A DNA stretch of 64,000 bases from Sphingobium yanoikuyae (GCF_034424525.1 NZ_CP139979.1:3125001-3189000); one strand, 5' to 3'; positions 23,572 to 31,909 are shown, counted from the first letter of the stretch. Notes: a model not told the origin generated them from the sequence alone. Numbers and translations: made by a program.

Positions 23572-24468
23572 CTATTCCGCCGCCATCGCGTAGCTGCGCG
23601 GCAGTTCGTTCGCCAGCGCCTCGGCAATCGCCGCCACCACGCCCTGCATGCGCGTCAGCCCCGGCCCCGGCCGGTCGAGCGTGACGTCGAGATAAAGGGC
23701 ACGGTCCACCTCCAGCTGCAGCGCATGGAAACCGCGCTCCGGCCGGCCATGCCGCTCGATCAGATGATCGCCGGCATAGGGATGGTTCTGCGACGTCAGC
23801 ACGCCATGCCCGGCCGCGACATCGGCCGCCAGCATCATCAGCCGTGTCGCGGCGCTGCGGCCGAAGCGATCGCCCAGCACCAGCGCCGGGGCAGCCTGTC
23901 CGGCGGCCGGCGGCGGCAGCGGCGGCATCGAATGCAGGTCGATCAGGATGGCATGGCCATGCCGCTCCCGCGCGGCCGTCATCATCTGTGCCAGCCGGGC
24001 ATGATAGGGCCGATGCACCGTTTCGATCCGCCGCCGCGCTTCTTCCCAGGGGATGGGGCGCTGCCACAATTCCAGGGCGCCGGGCAGGCGACGGGGAATG
24101 AGGCCCAGCCCGCCGCGCAATTTGGCGCTGCTCTGCAGCGGCTGATCGCGGGGCAGACCGGTCACCATCACCGGATCCAGCTCCCGCTCATGCCGGTTGA
24201 GGTCGATCATCGCACGCGGCGTACGGGCGACCAGCACGCTGTAGCCCCGCGCGACCAGCGGCCCTGCCAGCATGTCGGCCCAGCGATCCTCCAGCCGGCG
24301 CAGCACCTCCGGCCGCACCCGCGCCAGAGCCAGCAAATCAGGGGAATAGTCGCGCCCGGCATGGGGCACGGACACAATCAAAGGACCATTGGGAAGAGCA
24401 GGACCATGAAGATCATAGGCCGCCGTCGATTCGGTTGGCGGACACGTACCAAAATGATCCAACGCCAT
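23572..24468 (-). CDS. N-formylglutamate amidohydrolase family protein
   Basis: About 298 aa from ATG 24468 (MALDHFGTCPP); the frame stays open to 24558. Family motifs are LIVSVPHAGRDYSPDLL, DLNRHERELDP, ILIDLHSMPP and NHPYAGDHLIERHGRPERGFHALQLEVDRALYLD, which supply His, Asp and Glu metal ligands expected in this zinc-dependent fold. It could be the last step of histidine degradation, but the hut genes are absent here. In other alphaproteobacteria this gene is found next to cpdR, as it is here (divergent, 135 bases), so a separate role is likely. Confidence 0.85.
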   Translation of the reverse strand: MALDHFGTCPPTESTAAYDLHGPALPNGPLIVSVPHAGRDYSPDLLALARVRPEVLRRLEDRWADMLAGPLVARGYSVLVARTPRAMIDLNRHERELDPVMVTGLPRDQPLQSSAKLRGGLGLIPRRLPGALELWQRPIPWEEARRRIETVHRPYHARLAQMMTAARERHGHAILIDLHSMPPLPPPAAGQAAPALVLGDRFGRSAATRLMMLAADVAAGHGVLTSQNHPYAGDHLIERHGRPERGFHALQLEVDRALYLDVTLDRPGPGLTRMQGVVAAIAEALANELPRSYAMAAE

Positions 24469-24603
24469 TCCTTTCACCGGCCGGGGAAAAATTTGGTCGG
24501 CTGGATAATCTTTAATCCTTGTCGCATATATCCGAACGGCTTGCCAGTCTGTGGGCAAGGCAAGGGGCGCCGCGGAAGACGGCTTACAGGAAATTTGGGG
24601 TCA

Positions 24604-24981
24604 ATGGTTCGAATCCTGCTGGCGGAAGATGATGACAGCATGCGCGCCTATCTGGCGCGGGCGCTGGAAAAGTCGGGTTATGAGGTGGTGGCGGTCGCCA
24701 CCGGCACCCAGGCCGTGCCGCATATCGAATCGGATCGGTTCGACCTGTTGCTGACCGACATCGTCATGCCCGAAATGGACGGCATCGAATTGGCCCAGCA
24801 CACGGCCAATGTCGCGCCCCAGACCCGCATCATGTTCATCACCGGCTTTGCTGCCGTGACGCTCAAGGCCGGGAAGGCGGTGCCGCAGGCGAAGGTGCTG
24901 TCAAAGCCCTTCCACCTGCGCGACCTGGTGCTGGAAGTCGAACGAATGTTCGGCAGCGAGACGCTGACCGGCCTTAGCTGA
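24604..24981 (+). CDS. cpdR: CpdR-like single-domain response regulator
   Basis: A 125-aa receiver without output domain. Acidic pocket [11 protein letters not shown], phospho-acceptor Asp in [13 protein letters not shown], Thr in MFITGFAA and Lys in [11 protein letters not shown] are all present. In Caulobacter, unphosphorylated CpdR recruits substrates to ClpXP and drives cell-cycle proteolysis; phosphorylation by the CckA-ChpT relay blocks this. The length and [13 protein letters not shown] core match CpdR. ATG 24604 is preceded by GGAAATTTGGGG. Its stop overlaps the convergent dctA gene by 8 bases. Confidence 0.85.
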   Translation: MVRILLAEDDDSMRAYLARALEKSGYEVVAVATGTQAVPHIESDRFDLLLTDIVMPEMDGIELAQHTANVAPQTRIMFITGFAAVTLKAGKAVPQAKVLSKPFHLRDLVLEVERMFGSETLTGLS

Positions 24982-26320
24982 GCGCTTCGGCCGCGACCTC
25001 GTCCGCGCCCTGCCCCAGCGGCGGCAGCGGCTTGCCCGCCATGGCCGCCGCAAAGCGCTCGCGATCCAGGCCCTTTTCCCAGACCGACACCACCACCGTC
25101 GCCACCGCATTGCCGACGAAGTTGGTAAGGCTGCGGCATTCGCTCATGAAGCGATCGACGCCCAGGATCAGGGTCATGCCCGCGACTGGCACCGACGGCA
25201 CGATCGACAGGGTGGCGGCCAGGGTGATGAAGCCAGCCCCAGTCACACCCGCTGCGCCCTTGGACGACAGCATCGCCACCAGCAGCAGCAATATCTGTTC
25301 CTCCAGGCTCAGATGCACGTTGGTCGCCTGCGCGATGAACAGCGCCGCCAGCGTCATGTAGATATTGGTGCCGTCGAGGTTGAAGCTGTAGCCGGTCGGC
25401 ACGACCAGCCCGACCACCGACTTGCGGCACCCCGCCTGCTCCATCTTCTCGATCAGGCTGGGCAGCGCGGCTTCCGACGAGGATGTGCCCAGCACCAGCA
25501 GCAGCTCGGCGCGCAGGTAGCGGATCAGGTGCAGGATGTTGAAGCCGGCGAACCAGGCGACCGTCCCCAGCACGACGAGCACGAACAGCAGCGAGGTGAG
25601 GTAGAAGGTCGCGACCAGCCCGGCGAGGTTGGCAAGCGTCCCGACGCCATATTTGGCGACGGTGAAGGCCATTGCGCCGAATGCGCCAAAGGGCGCTGCC
25701 TTCATCAGGAAGGACACCAGCTTGAAGATGGCGAGGCTGGCCGATTCCAGCACCGTCATCAGCGGCTCGGCCTTTTCCCCGATCATGCTGAGCGCGATGC
25801 CGAACAGGATCGCGACGAACAGCACCTGCAAGATATTATGCCCATCGGCCACCGCCGATACCAGGGTCGCGGGAATGACGTTCAGCAGGAAGGCGACCAG
25901 CGTGCGGTCATGCGCCTGCTGCGCATAATCGGCGATCTTGCTGGCATCCAGGGTCGCCGGATCGATGTTGAGCCCGGCGCCTGGCTGAACGACATTGGCG
26001 ATGATCAGGCCGACGATCAGCGCCAAGGTGGAGAAGGTCAGGAAATAGGCAAAGGCCTTGGCCGCGACCCGGCCGATCGCGCCCAGTTCCTTCATGCCGG
26101 CAATGCCGGTGACGATCGTCAGGAAGATGACCGGCGCGATGATCATCCGCACCAGCGCGATGAAGGCATCGCCCAGCGGCTTCATCGCTTCGCCCGTCGC
26201 CGGGAAATAATGGCCGAGCAGCACGCCCAGCGCGATCGCCACCAGCACCTGGAAATAGAGATGGCGATAGAAGGGGAGCGGCCGAACCGGTTCCGTCGGC
26301 GTCGATGGCGTAGGCAACAT
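24974..26320 (-). CDS. dctA: C4-dicarboxylate/cation symporter
   Basis: A 448-aa dicarboxylate/amino acid:cation symporter (DAACS family), importing succinate, fumarate and malate across the inner membrane. The motifs [30 protein letters not shown], split across the first helices, then [18 protein letters not shown] (serine-rich re-entrant loop), [18 protein letters not shown] and [18 protein letters not shown] are diagnostic of DctA. No DctB/DctD regulators are adjacent. It is single-gene, with tRNA-Val downstream on the other strand. Confidence 0.95.
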   Translation of the reverse strand: MLPTPSTPTEPVRPLPFYRHLYFQVLVAIALGVLLGHYFPATGEAMKPLGDAFIALVRMIIAPVIFLTIVTGIAGMKELGAIGRVAAKAFAYFLTFSTLALIVGLIIANVVQPGAGLNIDPATLDASKIADYAQQAHDRTLVAFLLNVIPATLVSAVADGHNILQVLFVAILFGIALSMIGEKAEPLMTVLESASLAIFKLVSFLMKAAPFGAFGAMAFTVAKYGVGTLANLAGLVATFYLTSLLFVLVVLGTVAWFAGFNILHLIRYLRAELLLVLGTSSSEAALPSLIEKMEQAGCRKSVVGLVVPTGYSFNLDGTNIYMTLAALFIAQATNVHLSLEEQILLLLVAMLSSKGAAGVTGAGFITLAATLSIVPSVPVAGMTLILGVDRFMSECRSLTNFVGNAVATVVVSVWEKGLDRERFAAAMAGKPLPPLGQGADEVAAEALS

Positions 26321-26463
26321 GATGTTTTTGCGTCCCCCCTTATTTGCACCGCAGCATATGGCCTCCCCACCCCCTGTCCAGCGGGTTGGAAAAGTTTCTA
26401 CAAAAAAGTGTCATTTAGCGCTTGCGCGAGTCACCGACCCCCGTTATTGGCCCCCTCCACGGC

Positions 26464-26538
26464 GGGCGTGTAGCTCAGTGGTAGAGCACTGTGTTGACAT
26501 CGCAGGGGTCGCAAGTTCAATCCTTGCCACGCCCACCA
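26464..26538 (+). tRNA. tRNA-Val (anticodon GAC)
   Basis: A 75-nt cloverleaf with CCA encoded: acceptor GGGCGTG / CACGCCC, D arm GCTC-AGTGGTA-GAGC, anticodon stem CTGTG / CGCAG with loop TTGACAT (anticodon GAC), T arm GCAAG-TTCAATC-CTTGC. Bases 26491-26512, the anticodon arm and variable region, recur at 31874-31895, marking it as the integration site of the following island. Confidence 0.96.
26491..26512 (+). repeat. left attachment repeat (within tRNA-Val)
   Basis: 22 bases identical to 31874-31895, covering the anticodon loop and 3' side of the stem plus the variable loop. The identical block begins GTGTTGACATCGCAGG and ends GGTCGC. Anticodon-loop crossover is typical of tRNA-targeting tyrosine recombinases. 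Confidence 0.85.
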
Positions 26539-26541
26539 TTG

Positions 26542-26578
26542 AAAACCCCGGTAGGTCAACGACCTGCCGGGGTTTTTA
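26542..26578 (+). terminator. tRNA-Val terminator
   Basis: Stem AAAACCCCGGTAGGTC / GACCTGCCGGGGTTTT with one T-G pair and an AAC loop, followed by TTAT. A strong intrinsic terminator four bases after the CCA end. Confidence 0.88.
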
Positions 26579-26649
26579 TTGCTCTGCAGCACAGAGCTCG
26601 TCCGGTTCAGTTGAACCAGCCCCTCACTATCCATCACCCCACATCAAGC

Positions 26650-26808
26650 TCACCAATCGAGCGCATCAGCGGCGTCTCGCATGAAGCCAGCGCTGTATCT
26701 CGCATAGGTCCGCTCGGTCACGCGCGTCGAGGTATGCCCGAGGAGCTGCGCGATCTTCTGCATGGCCACATCAGGCAGATCCATTCGAGTGAGTGTCGCC
26801 ACCAGGCA
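26650..26808 (-). pseudogene. tyrosine recombinase (integrase) C-terminal remnant
   Basis: Too short for a full gene: 51 codons ending at the TGA at 26650-26652. The translation contains MQKIAQLLGHTSTRVTERTY followed by ARYSAGFMRDAADALDW, which is the last catalytic box of phage-type integrases: the box His in GHTS and the Tyr nucleophile in the TYARY segment. The upstream R-box and the rest of the protein are absent, and coding homology fades near 26808, just before the receptor promoter. It faces tRNA-Val, as island integrases usually do. The surrounding 26539-26906 otherwise holds only the terminator and receptor promoter. Confidence 0.85.
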
Positions 26809-26827
26809 ACACCCTTCAAAAACGCAA

Positions 26828-26853
26828 ATATGCTATTGCGAATCTATTGCATT
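26828..26853. promoter_or_regulatory. Fur-like operator upstream of TonB-dependent receptor
   Basis: ATATGCTATTGCGAATCT then ATTGCATT. The first 18 bases match 30905-30922 at 17 positions. The complement reads AGATTCGCAATAG, resembling iron-box half-sites in front of receptor genes. It lies about 55 bases upstream of the receptor start. Confidence 0.6.
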
Positions 26854-26906
26854 AAAGGTCAGGCCAGCTTAGCAGGCGCCCCCTAAGCCAGAAAAGGGGT
26901 CGCACA

Positions 26907-29414
26907 TTGAGACAGATCGTAACGCGGGCATTGCTCGCGAGTGCTGCGCTATTGCCTGTTCAGATCGCTACCGCACAGGATAGCGGCACCGATGCCCGCC
27001 TGCTGCCTGAAGTCGTTGCCGATGGCGAACGCACCGACGACAGCTATATCATGGGCACCGGTGCCGACGCCGGCACCACGCGCATCACCGAAAAGGAAAT
27101 TCGCGCCCGCACGCCCGGATCAGGCGACGTCAATCAACTGCTCAAGGCGCTGCCCACGATCCAGTTCCGCAGCGATGAGTTCCTCGCAACGGAGGAAGAT
27201 ATTCAGGATATTCGTCCATCGGATATCTCGATTTCAGGCGGCCGCTACTACGACAATCTCATCAGCATCGACGGTATCGATGCCAATGCCCGTGTCGACA
27301 TAACCCAGAACAGTCCCCAGCATTATGCAGAGCCGGCCGGGGCCAGCGCACAATCGCTATGGGTCGACGCCAATCTGGTTGGCGAGATCGTGGTGCGCGA
27401 TTCCAACATTTCTGCCGAATATGGACGCTTCACCGGTGGCGTGCTGGACATCAGGACACGCGATCCCAAGCGCCGCTTCGGCTTCACCAGCACCCTGTCC
27501 TACACGTCCGACGCGCTGACCCATTTCAAGATGTCGGATGCGTCGCGTGAGGCAATTGGCGACGATGCCATGCCGGGAAAGCCCTCCTTCGAAAAATGGC
27601 GCTACGGCGTTACCGTCGATGCCCCGCTCAACGACGATATCGGGTTGCTGCTGGGCTATAACCGCTCGCGTGCCGACGTTATTTACACACGCAACGCCAA
27701 ATATGGCGGCACGCGTTACGGTCAATCGAGCGTCAGCGACAATTATCTCGCCAGGCTGGTCTATGACATTCGCACCGACCTGAAACTGAGCGGCCAGTTT
27801 GCCTACACCCCCTATGAAAGCGAATCCTCCTCCGCTTCCGGGGTCGACAACAAGGTCACATCCCATGGCGGCGGCATCACCAGCAAATTGGAACTGGCGA
27901 AATCGGGCGACACCAACTGGTCGATCTCAGCCAGCCTCTCGCACAGCGACACCAGCCGCGACGCATCGCCCACCAATTATTCCATCCCATCCTGGACCAC
28001 GAACGGCAATGTCTGTTCCAACACCAACTGCACCATCGGCGGCTTCGGCAATGTTGACCAGTGGCAGAATAATTACGCCCTGACCGGCCGCTGGTCGACG
28101 CCGATCGGCGCAGGCCGCCTGAGCCTTGGCGCGGATTATCAGCGGATCGAGGTGATGCGGAGCCGGCCTGACGACAATATTGCCTATTCCAGTGGCACAA
28201 GCCAAGCGAACGCCGCCAACATCCTGTGCAGCGACGGCAACAGCATGACCTGCGTTACCGGTGAATATGCCCTGACCACCTATTCGGTCTACCGAGCCTA
28301 TCGCGCGCGGGTCAATCTCGACAGCTTTGCCGCCTGGGCGCAGTATCAGATGGAACTGGGTGACCTGACGCTGCGCGGCGGGCTGCGCTATGACTATGAA
28401 AGCTTCCTTGGCAATCATAATGTCTCGCCGCGCCTCTCGGCCAGCTATGACCTGCCATGGGACGGCTGGAACGTCACGCTCGGGGCCAATCGCTATTATG
28501 GCCGCTCCATGCTGGCCTATGCCCTGCGCGAACAATATCCCAATACCCTGACCTACAGGCGCACGGCGACGACATCGGGCTCAAGCCTCGTCTATGCCGA
28601 CAGCGACTGGTATCTCTACCGGGCCAGCTCCGCGGCCAGCTATTCGGATGGGAACAAGAAGACTCCCTATTCGGATGAATTGTCGGCAGCCCTGACGGCT
28701 GGCGTGCTGGGCGGCAGTCTGCGCGTCAAGGGTGTATACCGCGAAGCCAAGGATGAGTTCGTGCGCTCGGCCGGCGAAACACTGACCACCACGCTCGAAG
28801 ACGGCCGCACCACGACCAATACAAACTATGTCGTCACCAATGACGGGTTCAGCGAATATCGTGGCCTTTCGCTCGAATGGACACGCAGCTTCGGCAAGCA
28901 TGCGATCGCGCTCAGCACCAACTTCTCCAAGACCAAGAGCAGCAACGACGATTATATTGAATCGGACATCGACGACCTGATCGAAAACCCTCTGGTCGTG
29001 TTCGATGGAGCGGTGCGCAGCTATGCCGATGTGATGGCGATGAACCAGCGCCCCGACATGGCCGCGCCCCTGATCATCAACGCTACCTGGACCGCCAACT
29101 GGCTGGACGATCGCATCACCACCAACATGAACCTGCGCTATCGCAGCGGTTTCGACCGGATCGAGGATACCGGCCGGAGCGCTACCGTGGACGGCACATC
29201 CTACGACCTTTACGACTATGTCCATTATCCCGATGCGTTCGACATGAACATGAACGCGCAGGTGGAGGTGATCCGCTCCCGCTATGGCACGCTGACCGCC
29301 GACGTGCGTGTGGCGAACCTGCTCGACAACACGCCCTCGCCCAACAGCAGTTCCACCTCTCAACCCTATCAATATGGCCGTTCCTTCTGGTTCGGGCTGA
29401 ATTATCGCTTCTGA
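26907..29414 (+). CDS. TonB-dependent outer-membrane receptor
   Basis: An 835-aa receptor. The signal peptide (MRQIVTRALLASAALLPVQI, cleaved after ATA or AQA) is followed by a plug domain (about residues 50-190) with GSGDVNQLLKALPTIQF, DISISGGRYYDNLISIDGID and AEYGRFTGGVLDIRTRDP. The remainder is a 22-strand-type barrel ending SFWFGLNYRF with terminal Phe. Two close cysteine pairs (CSNTNC and CSDGNSMTC) lie in predicted extracellular loops and may form disulfides. The plug resembles large-substrate receptors with an unusual DIRPSDISISG stretch instead of a canonical plug start. The ligand is unknown; the Fur-like box suggests iron or a metallophore. Confidence 0.92.
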   Translation: MRQIVTRALLASAALLPVQIATAQDSGTDARLLPEVVADGERTDDSYIMGTGADAGTTRITEKEIRARTPGSGDVNQLLKALPTIQFRSDEFLATEEDIQDIRPSDISISGGRYYDNLISIDGIDANARVDITQNSPQHYAEPAGASAQSLWVDANLVGEIVVRDSNISAEYGRFTGGVLDIRTRDPKRRFGFTSTLSYTSDALTHFKMSDASREAIGDDAMPGKPSFEKWRYGVTVDAPLNDDIGLLLGYNRSRADVIYTRNAKYGGTRYGQSSVSDNYLARLVYDIRTDLKLSGQFAYTPYESESSSASGVDNKVTSHGGGITSKLELAKSGDTNWSISASLSHSDTSRDASPTNYSIPSWTTNGNVCSNTNCTIGGFGNVDQWQNNYALTGRWSTPIGAGRLSLGADYQRIEVMRSRPDDNIAYSSGTSQANAANILCSDGNSMTCVTGEYALTTYSVYRAYRARVNLDSFAAWAQYQMELGDLTLRGGLRYDYESFLGNHNVSPRLSASYDLPWDGWNVTLGANRYYGRSMLAYALREQYPNTLTYRRTATTSGSSLVYADSDWYLYRASSAASYSDGNKKTPYSDELSAALTAGVLGGSLRVKGVYREAKDEFVRSAGETLTTTLEDGRTTTNTNYVVTNDGFSEYRGLSLEWTRSFGKHAIALSTNFSKTKSSNDDYIESDIDDLIENPLVVFDGAVRSYADVMAMNQRPDMAAPLIINATWTANWLDDRITTNMNLRYRSGFDRIEDTGRSATVDGTSYDLYDYVHYPDAFDMNMNAQVEVIRSRYGTLTADVRVANLLDNTPSPNSSSTSQPYQYGRSFWFGLNYRF

Positions 29415-29418
29415 GAGG

Positions 29419-30501
29419 ATGACGATCCGTATCCTGCGGCCCGTTCGCCTCGTGATGATGCTGGCCTGCGCCGCCATCGTCGCGGGGCCGATGGTGCGGG
29501 CAACCGCCGAGCCGGCGAGCCTGCGCCTTCTCTATGCGGGCACGCCGGAAAGCTGGCCGCGCCCATTGCTCAAGGATGGCGCGGCCTTCAGCGAATTTGC
29601 CCCCCTGCCCGCAAGGCCGGCGATGAGCGATCGCGACAAGGCACTTGCCGAGATCGGCCTGCGCCTGTTCGATGATCCGGCACTGTCCCGATCGGGCCAG
29701 ATCGCCTGCGCATCCTGCCATAACAGTGAATTGGGTCTGGCCGATGGCATTCGCACATCCTTTGGCCACGACCGCCAGCGCGGCCGACGCAACGCCCAGT
29801 CGCTGTTCACCGCCGCCTGGATGACGCCGCTCTTCTGGGATGGCCGCGCCGCAGACCTGGAGGCGCAGGCGCTGCATCCGCTGGTCGACGGCAAGGAAAT
29901 GGCGAGCAGCATTCGCATCGTCGAACGGCGGGTCAATCATGACCAGATCTATCGGACCGCCTTCGCCAAACTCAATGGCCGGCGGCGGATAAGCATCGCC
30001 GACGTGAGCGCCGCGCTTGCCGCGCATGAGCGGACCCTACGGCCGCCGCGATCGAAATGGTCCCGCTTCATCGCCGGCGATCTTCGGGCACTGGACGACC
30101 AGGAACTGGAAGGGCTGCACCTGTTCCGCACCAAGGCAGGTTGCGTCAATTGTCACAATGGACCGCTGCTGTCCGATCGGCAGTTCCACAATCTGGGCCT
30201 GAGCTTCTATGGCCGCCGGCTGGAGGATCTGGGCCGCTACGAGGTGACCGGCGCAGCCGCTGATGTCGGCCGTTTCCGCACGCCTTCGCTGCTCGGCGTC
30301 AAGCAAACCGCTCCCTATATGCATGTCGGCCTGTTCCAGACGCTCGATAATGTCGTTGCCTTCTACAATGGCGGCGGCGGAAAAGACCGCACGAAGAGGC
30401 CCGGCAATGTGCCCAGCCCTCAGCCCGATCCACTGGTAGCACCGCTCGGGCTCAGCAAAACGGAGCGCGATGCCCTGATCGCCTTCCTCCAGACATTATA
30501 G
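29419..30501 (+). CDS. di-heme cytochrome c peroxidase / MauG-family protein
   Basis: A 360-aa exported protein starting five bases after the receptor stop, so almost surely co-transcribed and probably translationally linked. It has two c-type heme sites, CASCHN near residue 93 and CVNCHN near residue 241, and the family segments TAAWMTPLFWDGRAADLEAQ, FRTPSLLGVKQTAPYMHVG and LDNVVAFYNGGGG. This is the di-heme peroxidase/MauG/MbnH superfamily. Members either reduce H2O2 or use high-valent iron to modify a partner. Pairing with a TonB-dependent receptor recalls MbnH with MbnT in copper-peptide systems, but no MbnP partner is visible. The substrate is unknown. Confidence 0.9.
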   Translation: MTIRILRPVRLVMMLACAAIVAGPMVRATAEPASLRLLYAGTPESWPRPLLKDGAAFSEFAPLPARPAMSDRDKALAEIGLRLFDDPALSRSGQIACASCHNSELGLADGIRTSFGHDRQRGRRNAQSLFTAAWMTPLFWDGRAADLEAQALHPLVDGKEMASSIRIVERRVNHDQIYRTAFAKLNGRRRISIADVSAALAAHERTLRPPRSKWSRFIAGDLRALDDQELEGLHLFRTKAGCVNCHNGPLLSDRQFHNLGLSFYGRRLEDLGRYEVTGAAADVGRFRTPSLLGVKQTAPYMHVGLFQTLDNVVAFYNGGGGKDRTKRPGNVPSPQPDPLVAPLGLSKTERDALIAFLQTL

Positions 30502-30505
30502 CCAT

Positions 30506-30895
30506 TCAGAGCGGAGAGCGCCGCGCGATGTCGTCCAGCGCGAAGCCGATCAACGCGGCCGCGCAGGGCGTAGCGAACAGGACGAGGAAGCCCCAGGCCA
30601 CGGGATCGGCAAAACCTACCATCAGGGCTGGCAGACCGAGCAGCGCAATCAGGATGTTGGGCGTCACCAGCGCCATCCTGGCCCAGGCGCGGTGCGGCAC
30701 CAGGAACAGCATGTTGCAGAGATAGAGGATGGCCGTGCCCGCTGATAACCAGGCGATCGTCTCGTCCGTTCCCGCGCCCACACGGTCCTCCAGGAAATAC
30801 CAGGACAGGTAGCTCAGGAATTGGAAACCATGCAGGGCCAGGAACATGAAGTTCACACTGCGCGCCACGAAATGGGGAATGGAGAGCACTGCCAT
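30506..30895 (-). CDS. small integral membrane protein, 129 aa
   Basis: About four hydrophobic helices: FMFLALHGFQFLSYLSWYFL, TIAWLSAGTAILYLCNMLFL, ALVTPNILIALLGLPALMVG and AWGFLVLFATPCAAALIGFAL. The N-terminus MAVLSIPHFVARSVNF is mildly amphipathic. No family is recognised with confidence; DoxX-like or cytochrome b561-like proteins have this size, and His residues near helices 1 and 2 (residues 8 and 22) are compatible with heme but prove nothing. It converges on the peroxidase gene with a 4-base gap and shares the Fur-like operator region with the divergent tonB gene. Confidence 0.7.
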   Translation of the reverse strand: MAVLSIPHFVARSVNFMFLALHGFQFLSYLSWYFLEDRVGAGTDETIAWLSAGTAILYLCNMLFLVPHRAWARMALVTPNILIALLGLPALMVGFADPVAWGFLVLFATPCAAALIGFALDDIARRSPL

Positions 30896-30904
30896 CCGTC
30901 AATA

Positions 30905-30930
30905 ATATGCTATTGAGAATCTTGAGCAAC
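30905..30930. promoter_or_regulatory. Fur-like operator in the membrane protein / tonB divergent promoter
   Basis: ATATGCTATTGAGAATCT then TGAGCAAC; the complement reads AGATTCTCAATAGCATAT, close to common Fur-box halves. It sits centrally in the 52-base gap between two divergent genes, so one site could control both. Confidence 0.65.
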
Positions 30931-30947
30931 AACATTAGGGCGCGGAC

Positions 30948-31658
30948 ATGGATTTTTCGCGCACGACCTCCGGCCTGCTGACGCTGGGTGTTCACGGGCT
31001 GGTGATCGGCCTCGTCCTGATGCAGCGATCCTTCGGCGCTGCCCCCATGACCGACACTGCGGCCCTCTCCGTCTTCGCCCTGCCCGCCCAACCGCAGTCC
31101 ACTCCCAAGGTCGAACCGCAGCCGGAAAGAGCAGAACGCGCTTCACCGACACCGCCCCCAAGCCTGACACTACCCACGATGATGCCCGCTCAGCCGCTTC
31201 TGCGTCAGCCTGCCCCCCTGGTGCAATTGGCAGCCCCGGTCCGTATTGCGGCGCCTCCGCAGATGATTGCTTCGCGCTCGGCTCAAAGCAGCACATCAAT
31301 GGGCAGCGCCCCCGCAGCGGATATAGGCGATACCGCCCCGAACGCGGCCCCATCGCCCGATGCCGGCAAGGATGATGCCTATGCCCGCAAAGTCCTGGCC
31401 TGGATCGGCCGGCACAAGGATTATCCCCGCAGCCTCGCGCGCGAAGGGACCGAAGGCACTGTCCTCGTCCGCCTGCATCTCGCATCGGACGGCGATCTGG
31501 AGGATGTCGCACTAGCCCGTAGCAGCGGTTTTGCGGAGTTGGATCGGCTGGCGCTCGACCAGTTGCGCACAGCCACGCCCTATCCCCGGCCACCGCGGAA
31601 TTTGCCGGCAATGGCACGCCGCTTCCTGGTGCCGATGCGCTATCGTCTGGCAGGATAG
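30948..31658 (+). CDS. tonB: TonB-family energy transducer
   Basis: A 236-aa TonB protein. An N-terminal membrane anchor (LLTLGVHGLVIGLVLMQ) is followed by a Pro-rich periplasm-spanning region (PQSTPKVEPQPERAE, PTPPPSLTLPT, QPAPLVQLAAPV) and a C-terminal TonB domain with YARKVLAWIGRHKDYPRSLA, GTVLVRLHLASDGDLEDVAL and SSGFAELDRLALDQL, including the YP motif. It passes proton-motive energy from ExbBD to receptors. No exbB or exbD is adjacent, so it must borrow the chromosomal ones. As the only tonB in the island it is probably dedicated to the receptor at 26907. Confidence 0.92.
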   Translation: MDFSRTTSGLLTLGVHGLVIGLVLMQRSFGAAPMTDTAALSVFALPAQPQSTPKVEPQPERAERASPTPPPSLTLPTMMPAQPLLRQPAPLVQLAAPVRIAAPPQMIASRSAQSSTSMGSAPAADIGDTAPNAAPSPDAGKDDAYARKVLAWIGRHKDYPRSLAREGTEGTVLVRLHLASDGDLEDVALARSSGFAELDRLALDQLRTATPYPRPPRNLPAMARRFLVPMRYRLAG

Positions 31659-31873
31659 CATGTCGCCAAGCCGATCGCCTGCTCACGTATAAAGCATGAA
31701 GGTGCGCGCAACAGAATCAAGCTATAACCATTAGTTAGACGGATCGAAAACCTACAGTGGTCGTCTGGTTCAATATGAACCCAAGTGACCGTGCAGATCG
31801 AGAATCATGGGGTAAAACGCCCTGATTCGCCTGCATTTCGATACAGAAAACCGCAGTTTTGCGTGGATATCTG

Positions 31874-31895
31874 GTGTTGACATCGCAGGGGTCGC
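31874..31895 (+). repeat. right attachment repeat with decayed tRNA 3' end
   Basis: Identical to tRNA-Val bases 26491-26512. The following bases TTGCATGCCCTCC resemble the tRNA end TTGCCACGCCCACC if the intervening AAGTTCAATCC is deleted, as expected for a displaced tRNA 3' end that has lost function. The rest of 31659-31909 shows no gene. Confidence 0.75.
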
Positions 31896-31909
31896 TTGCA
31901 TGCCCTCCC

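Larger units (their letters stand above)
26491..31895. mobile_element. tRNA-Val-associated genomic island carrying a TonB-dependent uptake module
   Basis: Bounded by a 22-bp direct repeat whose left copy is inside tRNA-Val. Just inside the left end is a decayed tyrosine-recombinase C-terminus. Cargo: TonB-dependent receptor, di-heme peroxidase-like protein, small membrane protein, TonB. The interior is visibly less G+C-rich than the chromosome on either side, most clearly at 26.6-26.9 kb and 31.66-31.87 kb. With no intact integrase it is probably immobile. The right boundary is 15 bases before the end of the efflux outer-membrane gene, so the efflux operon appears to lie outside. Confidence 0.75.

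Noticed and set aside
23528..24067. Antisense frames over the N-formylglutamate amidohydrolase gene
   Set aside because: No family motif; the minus-strand gene in the other frame has VPHAG and DLHSM motifs.
31874..31895. Second copy of a tRNA-Val segment as a possible second tRNA gene
   Set aside because: Only the anticodon arm and variable loop match; no acceptor or T arm can form, so it is an attachment-site remnant.
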